Origin: Micavibrio sp. UBA5572
GTDB lineage: Bacteria; Pseudomonadota; Alphaproteobacteria; Micavibrionales; Micavibrionaceae
Direction: 5' to 3'
Length of the DNA: 64,000 bases
NCBI GenBank assembly: GCA_002425415.1
Contig: DIMG01000033.1
Span: 1 to 64,000, forward strand
In this document: one piece after another, positions 26,848-35,592 of the stretch
Numbering within the stretch: the first letter of the stretch is position 1
Layout of the letters: every line of letters begins with the position of its first letter
Made by a program: the position numbers and the translations under genes
The notes under the pieces: generated by a model
Seen by the model: the letters and a program-made list of their open reading frames with translations, nothing else
The model's database searches: none
What the model was told of the DNA's origin: nothing

Positions 26848-27906
26848 ATGAAATTTCTCGATGAAGCAAAAATTTACATGAAGAGCGGTGACGGCGGCGC
26901 AGGTTGCTGTTCATTCCATCGTGAAAAATATATTGAATTTGGTGGACCTGACGGCGGAAATGGCGGCAAGGGGGGCGACGTTATTATTGAATGCGCCCAA
27001 GACCTGAATACCTTGATTGATTTTCGCTACGCGCAACATTTCAAGGGTGAAAAAGGTCATCATGGCATGGGGCGCAACCGCTCTGGGGCGCATGGCAAAG
27101 ACACAATCATCCGCGTTCCGGTTGGAACGGAAATCCTTGATGAGGACAAAGAAACCGTACTGGCCGACATGACTCGTCCAGGATTGCGTCGTGTCTTTCT
27201 AAAAGGCGGCGATGGCGGCTTTGGCAACGCTCATTACAAAAGCCCGACCAATCAAGCCCCCCGAAAATTCACCAATGGGTGGCCAGGGCAAGAAATATCG
27301 GTTTGGCTCCGGCTGAAACTCATCGCCGATGCAGGGATTATCGGTATGCCGAACGCTGGAAAGTCAACATTTTTGGCGGCAAATTCTGCGGCAAAACCAA
27401 AAATAGCGGATTATCCATTCACAACGCTTCACCCGAATCTCGGCGTGGTCAAGATCGAAGACTATGACTTTGTGCTGGCAGACATCCCCGGACTAATCGA
27501 AGGAGCTAGCGAAGGCGTAGGCTTGGGGACAAGATTTCTGGGGCATGTTGAACGGACGGCTGTGTTGCTCCACATGATCGACATCACACAAGAAAACCCG
27601 CTCGAATCTTATCATATTATCCGAAATGAACTTGAAGAATATGGAGCAAATCTGGAAGACAAAAACGAACTCATTGTCCTCAATAAAATAGATTCCGTTG
27701 ATAAAGAAACAATGACAAGCATAGCCGACCAATTCGAACAAGAACTCGGTGCGCGACCGTGGCTCATTTCTGGCGTAACCGGAGAAGGCCTCCGCCCCCT
27801 TCTGTTTAAACTGGTCGAAATTATAAAAGAAGAAAAAGAAGCACGAAATAAAGATGAAAAAGAATCAGACAGCATCAAGCTCTACGACCCAACAGCAACT
27901 GCTTGA
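26848..27906 (+). CDS. obgE: GTPase ObgE/CgtA
   Basis: The 352-residue Obg GTPase acts in late 50S assembly and stress control. The glycine-rich Obg domain (about 1-158) begins 'MKFLDEAKIYMKSGDGGAG'. The G domain follows with G1 'GMPNAGKST' near residue 166, G3 'DIPGLIEGA' and G4 'NKID'. ATG 26848 is chosen because it starts the conserved first strand and has AGGA upstream. The gene's 3' end overlaps proB by 53 bases, indicating translational coupling. Confidence 0.96.
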   Translation: MKFLDEAKIYMKSGDGGAGCCSFHREKYIEFGGPDGGNGGKGGDVIIECAQDLNTLIDFRYAQHFKGEKGHHGMGRNRSGAHGKDTIIRVPVGTEILDEDKETVLADMTRPGLRRVFLKGGDGGFGNAHYKSPTNQAPRKFTNGWPGQEISVWLRLKLIADAGIIGMPNAGKSTFLAANSAAKPKIADYPFTTLHPNLGVVKIEDYDFVLADIPGLIEGASEGVGLGTRFLGHVERTAVLLHMIDITQENPLESYHIIRNELEEYGANLEDKNELIVLNKIDSVDKETMTSIADQFEQELGARPWLISGVTGEGLRPLLFKLVEIIKEEKEARNKDEKESDSIKLYDPTATA

Positions 27907-28750
27907 GCGCATTCAAAGCACACGGCGCTTTATGGCGAAAATTGGCTCCAATAAAATAGCCTGTACCGAACAAAATCTTGTGCATTCGAACTGGATAAGG
28001 AAATTTGTTGCAAGTCTCACAACTCTGCAACGCGAATTTTCACTCACCAGTTCCGGCGCTATCTCACTTGAACGTGTGCTGGGAAATCGTCCCCCTCCTC
28101 AATCAACAGCAGAAAAACAAGCCTATGCTGCTTTTGGGCAGATCAGATTGATGGAATTGTACCAACAGGCTTTTCTTCCACATGGAATGAAAGCGGCACA
28201 AGTTCTTGTCACAAAAAATAGCCTGACCACCGAGGATGGATTTAGAAACATTCAAGGTACTATGGAAGCAATCCGGAAGTTAGGTGGCATTACGATTGCC
28301 AATGAAAATGATACAGTTGCCACAGATGAAATTAGATTCGGTGATAATGACACGCTCTCTGCCTTTGCTGCTGCTGCTGACGGAGCCGACACACTGATCT
28401 TAATTACCGATGTCAATGGACTTTTTACAGGCAATCCAAAAATCAATTCTAATGCACAACATCTCCCTGTAATAGATATTATCACCAATGACATTATCCT
28501 CGCTGCATCAGGCCCCATCGGAGATCATTCATGCGGCGGCATGGAAACAAAACTCGAAGCCGCACGAATTGCAGCAAGATATGGAATTGACACATTCATC
28601 ATCAATGGCACATCGGAAAATTGCCTGAGAGCGTTTTTTAATGGCAACTCACAATGCACTCTTATCCATCACAGTGCCTTTCAAAACTTTCAAAATGACC
28701 CTCGCCCACTTAAAACAATCGCTACACACACAGCAGCTTACTCTCAATAA
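27854..28750 (+). CDS. proB: Glutamate 5-kinase ProB, short form without PUA domain
   Basis: ProB phosphorylates glutamate in proline synthesis. The amino-acid-kinase fold is visible: 'AKIGSNK', 'SSGAISL', 'GQIRLMELY', 'NENDTVATDEIRFGDNDTLSA', 'DVNGLFTGNP' and 'GGMETKLEAARIAARYGI'. The protein has 298 residues and ends after this domain, while many ProB proteins have about 370 with a C-terminal PUA domain. The first glycine-rich motifs are somewhat degenerate ('REFSLTSSGA' instead of a Val-rich strand). proA does not follow. An obgE-proB pair is typical. ATG at 27932 is a shorter alternative. Confidence 0.85.
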   Translation: MKKNQTASSSTTQQQLLERIQSTRRFMAKIGSNKIACTEQNLVHSNWIRKFVASLTTLQREFSLTSSGAISLERVLGNRPPPQSTAEKQAYAAFGQIRLMELYQQAFLPHGMKAAQVLVTKNSLTTEDGFRNIQGTMEAIRKLGGITIANENDTVATDEIRFGDNDTLSAFAAAADGADTLILITDVNGLFTGNPKINSNAQHLPVIDIITNDIILAASGPIGDHSCGGMETKLEAARIAARYGIDTFIINGTSENCLRAFFNGNSQCTLIHHSAFQNFQNDPRPLKTIATHTAAYSQ

Positions 28751-28767
28751 ACAATTTATCACTGCCA

Positions 28768-29679
28768 TTGAATGCCATGAAAACACATACACTCGAGACG
28801 TACACACCGTCAAAAACAACTTACAAGCTCCATTATAAAATCTGGGGGGAAACAAACCCACCCGAAAACACGCTTGTTTGTGTTCACGGCCTGACCGGAA
28901 ATTCCGGTGACTTTAAATATGTCGGCGAATACCTCTCGACGCACAACAACATCCGCGTTGTGGCCATCGATATGGCTGGGCGCGGACAAAGTGCCTATTT
29001 CGATGACCCGTTAGATTATAATTTTGACCAATACCTCAAAGATCTCGATTTATTACTCAAAGACATCAACTGCACATCCCCGAACTCTTGTGACTTTCTG
29101 GGTGTCTCCATGGGTGGACTCTTGGGATTTTGCATCGCCTCGCGTGAAGACTCACCGATCAGACGTCTGATTTTAAATGATGTCGGCGTTGAAGTTCCCC
29201 AGGCCGATCTCAATTTTATTGCCCAATACATCACTGTGACCGCAGAATACGAAAAAATCGAAGACCTCGTTCCCCTGCTGAAAATGGGACTGGGAAGCCC
29301 CTATTCTCGGGGCAATATGAATGAAAATCAATGGCTGCATTTTGCCGCGACTTATCTCAGAAAAAATGAGTCAGGAAAATACGGGCGAAACATGGACGAA
29401 AAAATAGCGGTCATGTTCAAAAAAGAACCTCTTGGAAAAATTGATCTTTGGGCAGCATGGGAAAAAATTACACAACCTGTTCTGGCTCTGCGCGGTGGAT
29501 TATCAACGCTCTTTCCTGCACAAGTAGCAGATCAAATGAAAGCCAACAAAAAAGGAGCCGCAATGGATCTTGTAACCCTGCCCGACTGCGGACATGTGCC
29601 ATCATTATTCCGCGACGATCAAATTGAGATTATTGCGCATTGGCTTGTTCCTGCTCTTCCTCCAACGAAGGCGGAGTAA
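28768..29679 (+). CDS. Alpha/beta hydrolase
   Basis: The 303-residue cytoplasmic protein has the alpha/beta-hydrolase fold. The oxyanion strand is 'LVCVHGLTG' (about 37-45), the nucleophile elbow is 'GVSMGG' (Ser near 114), and the catalytic His is in 'DCGHVPSL' near the C-terminus. The substrate cannot be predicted; esterases, lactonases and haloperoxidase-like enzymes all look like this. ATG at 28777 is also possible. The 3' end overlaps the convergent membrane-protein gene by 50 bases. Confidence 0.85.
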   Translation: MNAMKTHTLETYTPSKTTYKLHYKIWGETNPPENTLVCVHGLTGNSGDFKYVGEYLSTHNNIRVVAIDMAGRGQSAYFDDPLDYNFDQYLKDLDLLLKDINCTSPNSCDFLGVSMGGLLGFCIASREDSPIRRLILNDVGVEVPQADLNFIAQYITVTAEYEKIEDLVPLLKMGLGSPYSRGNMNENQWLHFAATYLRKNESGKYGRNMDEKIAVMFKKEPLGKIDLWAAWEKITQPVLALRGGLSTLFPAQVADQMKANKKGAAMDLVTLPDCGHVPSLFRDDQIEIIAHWLVPALPPTKAE

Positions 29680-30925
29680 TCCGAACCAGCGTAACCTGAT
29701 TGCGTTGACGGCGCACCACTTCAAACTGGAACTCATGGAACTTGAATTTTTGCCCGACCTTGGGAACTTGACGGGTTTCATACAGCAACAACCCCGCGAC
29801 CGTTGAATATTCATCATCCGGCAACTCCCAATCCAATTCGCGGCGCAAATCACGAATGGTCACATCTCCATTGACCATATAAGACCCGTTAGGCTGAACA
29901 CGAACACCGTTAATATACATATCATGCTCATCGGTAATCTCGCCGACGATTTCTTCCAAAATATCCTCAAGGGTCACAATGCCCTCAAATGATCCATACT
30001 CGTCAACGATAAAGGCAAAATGTTCGCCACGCTCACGAAACGCCTGCAACTGGTCATATAAAACAGTCGTATCAGGAATAAACCAAGGATCACTGGCAAT
30101 CTCTTCCAGATTGATCTGTGACGTATCACCATTCACGGCTTTCAATTCGCGCATCAGCCACTTGGTATGAATAACTCCAACAATGTTATCGGTTGTTTCA
30201 CGGTATAAAGGAATGCGTGAATAAGGGCATTTCATGATCTCATCAATCAAGACATCGGTTGGATCATCTAGATCAAGCATAACCACATTTTTGCGGTGAA
30301 TAATGACCTCATCCACGGAGACATCAGCCAAATCAAGAATAGATCGCAACATAGCACGTTGTTTATGAACCTCTTCTTCCGGGCCGGTATGCATATCAAT
30401 CACACCGCGCAACATTTCGAGGTGGGATCCTGCCTGAACTTTGGAAATATCAACACCAAAAACAGCCAAAGCAGCCCGCACAATTCTGGTAATAACAGCC
30501 GTTACGGGGGCGCAAACAAAAATAACAGCATAAACGACAGGAGAAACAAACCGCGCCATATTATCGGCATGATGCAGCGCGTAAGTTTTTGGCAAAACTT
30601 CAGAAAAAATAACCACCAAAATCGTCATAATCGCCGACGCATAAACAACACCTGTATCACCGAACATCGTAATCAATGTACCCGCAGCCACGGACGATGC
30701 CGTAATGTTGACAATATTATTTCCCAACAATAACCCGCCGATCATCCGCTCTTTATTGCCGAGAATTTTATTAACCAAGGCAGCCTTTTTATCACCATCC
30801 TTTTCTGCAGAATGCATCCGCGCTGAAGAAACTGCCGTCAAAGCTGTTTCCGAACCGGAAAAAAACGCCGATAAAATTAAAAGAATAAAAATTCCGAAAA
30901 TAGAAAGTATCAAACCAGTTGTCAT
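29630..30925 (-). CDS. CNNM/CorC-type transporter-like protein (DUF21 plus CBS pair)
   Basis: The 431-residue protein starts with a DUF21/CNNM membrane domain (about 1-190). It contains four hydrophobic segments and the 'SAFFSGSETALTA' and 'GGLLLGNNIVN' motifs. Two CBS domains (about 205-330) and a CorC_HlyC C-terminal domain ('VNGDVTIRDLRREL', about 345-425) follow. Relatives export Mg or Co or are called hemolysin-like. Its ATG lies 1 base beyond the aroK-aroB stop, so it is translated from the same message, a neighbourhood seen in other alphaproteobacteria. Confidence 0.9.
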   Translation of the reverse strand: MTTGLILSIFGIFILLILSAFFSGSETALTAVSSARMHSAEKDGDKKAALVNKILGNKERMIGGLLLGNNIVNITASSVAAGTLITMFGDTGVVYASAIMTILVVIFSEVLPKTYALHHADNMARFVSPVVYAVIFVCAPVTAVITRIVRAALAVFGVDISKVQAGSHLEMLRGVIDMHTGPEEEVHKQRAMLRSILDLADVSVDEVIIHRKNVVMLDLDDPTDVLIDEIMKCPYSRIPLYRETTDNIVGVIHTKWLMRELKAVNGDTSQINLEEIASDPWFIPDTTVLYDQLQAFRERGEHFAFIVDEYGSFEGIVTLEDILEEIVGEITDEHDMYINGVRVQPNGSYMVNGDVTIRDLRRELDWELPDDEYSTVAGLLLYETRQVPKVGQKFKFHEFQFEVVRRQRNQVTLVRITPPSLEEEQEQANAQ

Positions 30926-30926
30926 T

Positions 30927-32630
30927 TTATTTCATAGACCCTTCAAGTAATTCTTTAACCATATTTTCTGATACACCAGACTCTAAAACCGCCTGTCCAA
31001 TTCGTTTCAAGACAACGAATTTCAAACCACTGACACTGGCCTTTTTATCTTTGCGCATAATCAACAAAAGCTGATCGGCAGTAATATCTTCTTTAAAGGC
31101 AACATCGCTAATTTCTGTTTTCAATCCTAAAGATTTTAAATGATTATAAATGCGATTGACATCATCTTGAACCAAATACCCCAGACGCTGGGACAATCTC
31201 GCAGCCAAAACCATTCCGATTGAAACGGCTTCACCATGAAGTAAAGTTCCATCATATCCGGCAGCAGATTCCAGAGCATGGGCAAATGTGTGTCCAAAAT
31301 TGAGCAAAGCCCGCAAACCATTTTCCTCGCGCTCGTCCTTACACACAATTTCAGCTTTCATACGACACCCTGACTCGATTGCCCGAATCGCTTCGCTGAT
31401 ACGACCACCCAGCATCAAGGCTCCATGACTTTCCAGCCATTCAAAGAAATCTTCATCTCCGATCAGGCCATATTTGACGATTTCAGCATAACCGGAAAGC
31501 CATTCACGACGCGGCAAAGAAGCCAAACTATCAAGATCAATCACAACTGTTCTAGGCTGATAAAAAGCACCAATCATATTTTTGGCACTTTTAGAATTAA
31601 TCCCGGTTTTCCCACCGACAGAACTATCCACTTGAGATAACAAAGTCGTAGGAATTTGAACAAAATCTATGCCACGAAGAATCGATGAGGACGCAAAACC
31701 AGCCAGATCACCAATAACCCCCCCCCCCACAGCAAAGACGACAGAATCCCTTTTGACTCCGTTTTCAATCATCCATTCCAGAACTGCCTGAAACCGTTCA
31801 AAAGATTTTGTCTGTTCACCAGGAGCCAATTCCATGATCGAGACCGACTTCATCAAAGGACTGAGCGTCTCAACAAAACTATCCGTCAAACGTTCCCGCA
31901 CATTATAATCAGTTAAAACAAAAGCGTCGCGCCCTTGCAGATCATGCGCCAACCACAAATCAGGCTGTTTCAGCAAACCACACCCGATAAATATCGGGTA
32001 ACTGCGATCAAATAACGACACGGTTAAACATATTGCCTCAGGTACGAACTTTTCCTTCTCGGATTCTGAAGATGATACGTAAAGATGCTCGCGTATTTGC
32101 AGCAAAATGCGATTAACCATTTCTTCGGGAGTCAACCCGTCATCCAAAGCATGGATATGAGCTTGCGCGTAATGAGAACGGCGTTTTTCCAAAAGATTTT
32201 TTAAAACCTCTTCAGGATTTCCGTGCATCAACAACGGCCGATCACTCCCTTCCGTCCGTTTAAGCAAAATTGGGAGACCGGCATCCATCCAGATACAAAG
32301 ACTACGTTCCTTGATGGCTTGAGCCGTTTCGGACACGGTAATTCCACCGCCACCGGATGAAATGACACAAGGGCCATTTGCCAATAAATGCTTGATGGTC
32401 GCCCGTTCAAGATCCCTAAAGGCAGGCTCTCCATCTTCGGAAAAAATTTCCGAAATAGACTTTCCGACAGATCTGACAATTTCGTCATCACTATCATAAA
32501 ATGACCACCCCAGTCGTGTAGCCAGAAGCCTACCAACAGTCGTTTTTCCGACTCCCATCATGCCAACAAGGACAATTGGGCGATCCAAAAGAGCTTTAAC
32601 GTCGTCTTGACAATGTTCTATTTCAATCAT
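30927..32630 (-). CDS. Fused shikimate kinase and 3-dehydroquinate synthase
   Basis: One 567-residue frame carries both enzymes. Residues about 15-185 are shikimate kinase AroK (Walker A 'GMMGVGKTT', 'SGGGGI' and 'DRPLL' motifs). Residues about 200-565 are 3-dehydroquinate synthase AroB ('PGEQTKSF', 'AVGGGVIGDLAGF', 'TTLLSQVDSSVGGKTGIN', 'GHTFAHALE'). They catalyse steps 5 and 2 of the shikimate pathway. In most relatives these are two adjacent genes. The AroB part contains a run of 11 G residues on the coding strand (plus-strand C at 31718-31728) that encodes the NAD-site glycines. Confidence 0.95.
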   Translation of the reverse strand: MIEIEHCQDDVKALLDRPIVLVGMMGVGKTTVGRLLATRLGWSFYDSDDEIVRSVGKSISEIFSEDGEPAFRDLERATIKHLLANGPCVISSGGGGITVSETAQAIKERSLCIWMDAGLPILLKRTEGSDRPLLMHGNPEEVLKNLLEKRRSHYAQAHIHALDDGLTPEEMVNRILLQIREHLYVSSSESEKEKFVPEAICLTVSLFDRSYPIFIGCGLLKQPDLWLAHDLQGRDAFVLTDYNVRERLTDSFVETLSPLMKSVSIMELAPGEQTKSFERFQAVLEWMIENGVKRDSVVFAVGGGVIGDLAGFASSSILRGIDFVQIPTTLLSQVDSSVGGKTGINSKSAKNMIGAFYQPRTVVIDLDSLASLPRREWLSGYAEIVKYGLIGDEDFFEWLESHGALMLGGRISEAIRAIESGCRMKAEIVCKDEREENGLRALLNFGHTFAHALESAAGYDGTLLHGEAVSIGMVLAARLSQRLGYLVQDDVNRIYNHLKSLGLKTEISDVAFKEDITADQLLLIMRKDKKASVSGLKFVVLKRIGQAVLESGVSENMVKELLEGSMK

Positions 32631-32748
32631 GGGACATAAATAGATGAAAAAGCACTGTTCATAAAGGGAATTTAAGCATTATATTGGACAAATCGTTTAA
32701 TTTTCTCGAATCAAAAAAAGAGACACTGGAATTTAGGTAAAAACACCC

Positions 32749-32889
32749 ATGAAACTCATAAAAACATTTTTTGCCCTTGTCATCCTAGCCATCATTGCAA
32801 GCGGAATTTACCTTGGTGCAGCGGATATAACCATTCCACAAAAAACCATCACCAAGGAAGTCACGCCATCAACGACTTCTGGCCAGTAA
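32749..32889 (+). CDS. 46-residue single-helix exported or anchored protein
   Basis: ATG at 32749 opens a 46-codon frame: 'MKLIKTFFALVILAIIAS', a membrane helix, then the short polar tail 'ADITIPQKTITKEV' and stop TAA at 32887. It would be a bitopic inner-membrane peptide with a roughly 25-residue periplasmic tail. A weak AGG site (in TTTAGGTAAAAA) precedes it. It is divergent from the aroK-aroB gene. Function unknown; the size and the single-helix layout make it easy to miss. Confidence 0.55.
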   Translation: MKLIKTFFALVILAIIASGIYLGAADITIPQKTITKEVTPSTTSGQ

Positions 32890-32932
32890 TTTTTCCTGTA
32901 ATATTGCACATATTTAAGAAAGCCCTCATTCC

Positions 32933-34018
32933 ATGGGAATACAAAAGAACCAAAAACCAATACACAACTATGCTTTAACAATTGCAGGGTTGTTTTGCCT
33001 GATTCTTCCATCCTTTCCAATAACAGGAAAAGCTCAAGAGGCACAAGAAATGCAGGGACCTCCAGCCATTCAACAAACCCGCATTTTGCCCAGCAAAATA
33101 ACCCCAGTTCAAAATAACAACGGGACAGATGGCCTATCCAAAGCGGCTCCTGATGTCCAAATGGCTCATTCAGTAGAAGACCTGGGAGCATTGGAAGCAT
33201 TAACCCTTCCATCTGATAGCGAAAATTTTGAACTCCCAAAAGAGTGGAAAAATTTATCAAGAGAAGACATAATCCAAAAACTCGGCGACTTATCTTTGGA
33301 CAGTGAAAAAGATATGTCACGCAACAACATCATTAACATCATCAGCACAATAAGCCCTCCAGCAGACGAAACGCCAGATCAAAGAGACCAAAAAACTTTG
33401 GACATTTACTCCATCAGACTAGCAAAATTGCTACAATTCGGAGAACTTCAAAAAGTTTTGTCATTATATAAAATGAACGAAGGCATACCGCCAACCTCGC
33501 AAGCGGCAGAAGCCGGAGTATCTGCAATGTTCTGGGCGAAGCAAACGGCTCTGGCCTGCCTCGAACAAAAAGCCTTGCCTGCCAACATTCACCAAGAAAA
33601 TCCATCTTTTTGGGATAAAGTCGGATTGTTTTGCAACGGACTACTAGGCCCCGCATCCGGAGAAGATGAAACACTTAAATTTATAAATGCCTCACGTATT
33701 TATGTGGCCGCAACAGGGCTAGATGCCCCTGATACAATCGAAAAATTAAATTCTTACGATCAAATATCTTTAGTTGCCTTAGGGAATTTAGGAAAACTAT
33801 CAGAGATTCTGAAAAACAGTGATGCCACCCAACAACTTGCCGATTTACCTCTATCCCTGCTCCTTGCAATTGAGCAGCAAGACCCGGAAATCAAGCAAAT
33901 ATTAGAAACCGAAGCAACCCACAGGGGGCTAATTCGTATTTCGGAACAGGCTTCTTCTCCCTTGGAAGAAGAAGATCAAACAGAACCTCTCGAAGAAAAT
34001 GTCAAAACAGACGGATAA
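32933..34018 (+). CDS. Secreted alpha-helical protein of unknown function
   Basis: The 361-residue protein has a signal peptide (hydrophobic core about 14-28, possible cleavage after 'GKA'), a disordered Pro/Gln-rich segment and then mainly amphipathic helices. Examples are 'LLQFGELQKVLSLYKMN' and 'ALGNLGKLSEILKNSD', which look like weak TPR/Sel1-style helical repeats. The C-terminus is very acidic. It is probably a periplasmic scaffold or interaction protein, but no family was recognised. It starts 43 bases after the 46-residue gene and is likely cotranscribed with it. Confidence 0.65.
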   Translation: MGIQKNQKPIHNYALTIAGLFCLILPSFPITGKAQEAQEMQGPPAIQQTRILPSKITPVQNNNGTDGLSKAAPDVQMAHSVEDLGALEALTLPSDSENFELPKEWKNLSREDIIQKLGDLSLDSEKDMSRNNIINIISTISPPADETPDQRDQKTLDIYSIRLAKLLQFGELQKVLSLYKMNEGIPPTSQAAEAGVSAMFWAKQTALACLEQKALPANIHQENPSFWDKVGLFCNGLLGPASGEDETLKFINASRIYVAATGLDAPDTIEKLNSYDQISLVALGNLGKLSEILKNSDATQQLADLPLSLLLAIEQQDPEIKQILETEATHRGLIRISEQASSPLEEEDQTEPLEENVKTDG

Positions 34019-34503
34019 TACTTTCAAGAATCGAAACGAATCAAATCTTAAAAAAAGAATGAAAAAGAATTTTTTCCCTAAAATCATATTAATATACAAA
34101 AAATAATATTCACTCACACCAATTTTAAAACCACCCTTCAAAATTTTAATATTAAATAAAAACAAATGGTTAGATAAAAAATAGCACCTCTTCATTTATG
34201 TTTCAAAACAATACGTTTGTTTTTATGACAATATTTTTGGCTTGACAGCGCCTAGCAATTATGTAATGCCTTTGTGTAACATTCTGAGTAGCCTGAAAAG
34301 GATAGCCAAAGAAGCAATCCAATCAGGTGGTAATTGAAAGTTTGAATAAATAACAAACTTGCGCCTGATAACGTCACTCTGACACTTGTCACCGCACAAA
34401 GAATATTCAATACTCTCAAGTCTGTGGGGTTGAGTGTTAACAAAAAAGTCTGGGGCAAAAGAAAAGCTCTGGAATTATACTGGAGAATAAAGGAGAAATT
34501 ACA
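34019..34503. other. AT-rich intergenic region before xerD
   Basis: The first 220 bases are very AT-rich and hold no convincing gene. At 34242-34269 there is a possible promoter (TTGACA, 16-base spacer, TAATGC) pointing toward xerD but 235 bases from its start. The stretch from about 34340 to 34500 can be read in one frame as a basic, helical peptide without a start codon. I do not regard it as a gene; a decayed gene remnant is possible. Confidence 0.4.
34242..34269 (+). promoter_or_regulatory. Possible sigma70-type promoter upstream of xerD
   Basis: A consensus TTGACA (34242-34247) is followed after 16 bases by TAATGC (34264-34269). The -35 is perfect and the -10 moderate. It would give xerD a leader of more than 200 nt. 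Confidence 0.4.
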
Positions 34504-35487
34504 ATGGCTCGTCCAGGTCGTCCGGCTATGCCGAAACCCGTTCTGTCAAAAACGGTAGACACATTTTTAGATATGCTTACAACTGAACGCGGTGCTGCGC
34601 TGAACACCCGTCATGCTTACTGGCGTGACTTGGCTGATGTCAGCTTGTACTTGCGTAATACACGCGGAAAAGAAATTGACACCGCAACAACTGATGATCT
34701 GAAAGCCTACTTACAGGATTTGAGTTCAAAAATTCACGTAAAAGGCCAAAACAAAAACCAGATTGCTGTAAGAACGGTTGCACGTCGCTTGTCGGCTTTG
34801 CGTCAGTTCTACCGCTACCTTGTGTCGGAAAACATGCGCAATGAAGATCCTACATCAGGAATCGAGAGCCCAAAACAAACACGCACTCTCCCTAAAACTT
34901 TAAGCGAAGGCGAAGTAGACACGCTGATTAAAGTGGCAGGCGAACAAGGCGGCGCGGAAAGCCTCCGTTTGGTATGCTTGCTCGAATTGCTTTATGCAAC
35001 CGGCCTACGCGTATCCGAATTGGTAGGCCTTCCAATGTCAGCCATCGCTGAAGGCAGCCAGTTTATCATGGTTGAAGGCAAAGGCGGACGTGAACGCATG
35101 GTTCCATTAAGCGACTCTGCACAAAAAGCATTGGCGGTTTATTCCGATGTTCGCAGCCAGTTCATTTCCGGTGAAGAAGCAGGACGTCAGTCCAAATGGC
35201 TCTTCCCGTCAAGAACTTCAGACAGTGGTCACTTGACCCGCCAACGCTTTGCCCAATTGTTGAAAGACTTGGCACGTGCTGCAAAAATTGACGAAGATCA
35301 CGTATCTCCGCACATTTTGCGCCACGCCTTTGCCACGCACTTGCTCAGCAACGGTGCAGATCTTCGTGCTGTTCAAAAAATGCTTGGTCACGCCGACATT
35401 GCGACAACACAAATTTACACCCATATCATTGGCAAAAAACTTAAGAAAACTGTAGAAGAAGCTCACCCTCTTTCACAGGAAGCTTAA
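34504..35487 (+). CDS. xerD: Tyrosine recombinase XerD
   Basis: The 327-residue recombinase resolves chromosome dimers at dif with XerC and FtsK. It has an N-terminal SAM-like domain (about 15-115) and a catalytic domain with the complete set: R169 in 'TGLRVSEL', K193 in 'EGKGGRER', H270 and R273 in 'HILRHAFATHLL', H296 in 'LGHADI' and nucleophile Y305 in 'TQIYTHI'. Long AAGGAG upstream supports the ATG. Its location next to shikimate genes and accA matches alphaproteobacterial xerD. Confidence 0.93.
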   Translation: MARPGRPAMPKPVLSKTVDTFLDMLTTERGAALNTRHAYWRDLADVSLYLRNTRGKEIDTATTDDLKAYLQDLSSKIHVKGQNKNQIAVRTVARRLSALRQFYRYLVSENMRNEDPTSGIESPKQTRTLPKTLSEGEVDTLIKVAGEQGGAESLRLVCLLELLYATGLRVSELVGLPMSAIAEGSQFIMVEGKGGRERMVPLSDSAQKALAVYSDVRSQFISGEEAGRQSKWLFPSRTSDSGHLTRQRFAQLLKDLARAAKIDEDHVSPHILRHAFATHLLSNGADLRAVQKMLGHADIATTQIYTHIIGKKLKKTVEEAHPLSQEA

Positions 35488-35508
35488 TCTTATAAACAAC
35501 TATTATTG

Positions 35509-35547
35509 AAATCAGGCAGGTCGCATTTGAAACGATCTGCCTGATTT
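35509..35547. terminator. Long hairpin between xerD and accA
   Basis: AAATCAGGCAGGTCG (35509-35523) pairs with CGATCTGCCTGATTT (35533-35547) over 15 positions with one G-U pair. The 3' side has only TTT and no long T run, so it may be a weak terminator, a processing site or a leader element for accA. Confidence 0.5.
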
Positions 35548-35592
35548 GCTATGGTGCAAGACAAAACCAAGTTAGAAGGAAGATAATCAATC

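Noticed and set aside
34340..34500. Basic, protein-like frame upstream of xerD
   Set aside because: It has no start codon and runs into the xerD gene in another frame; at most a remnant.
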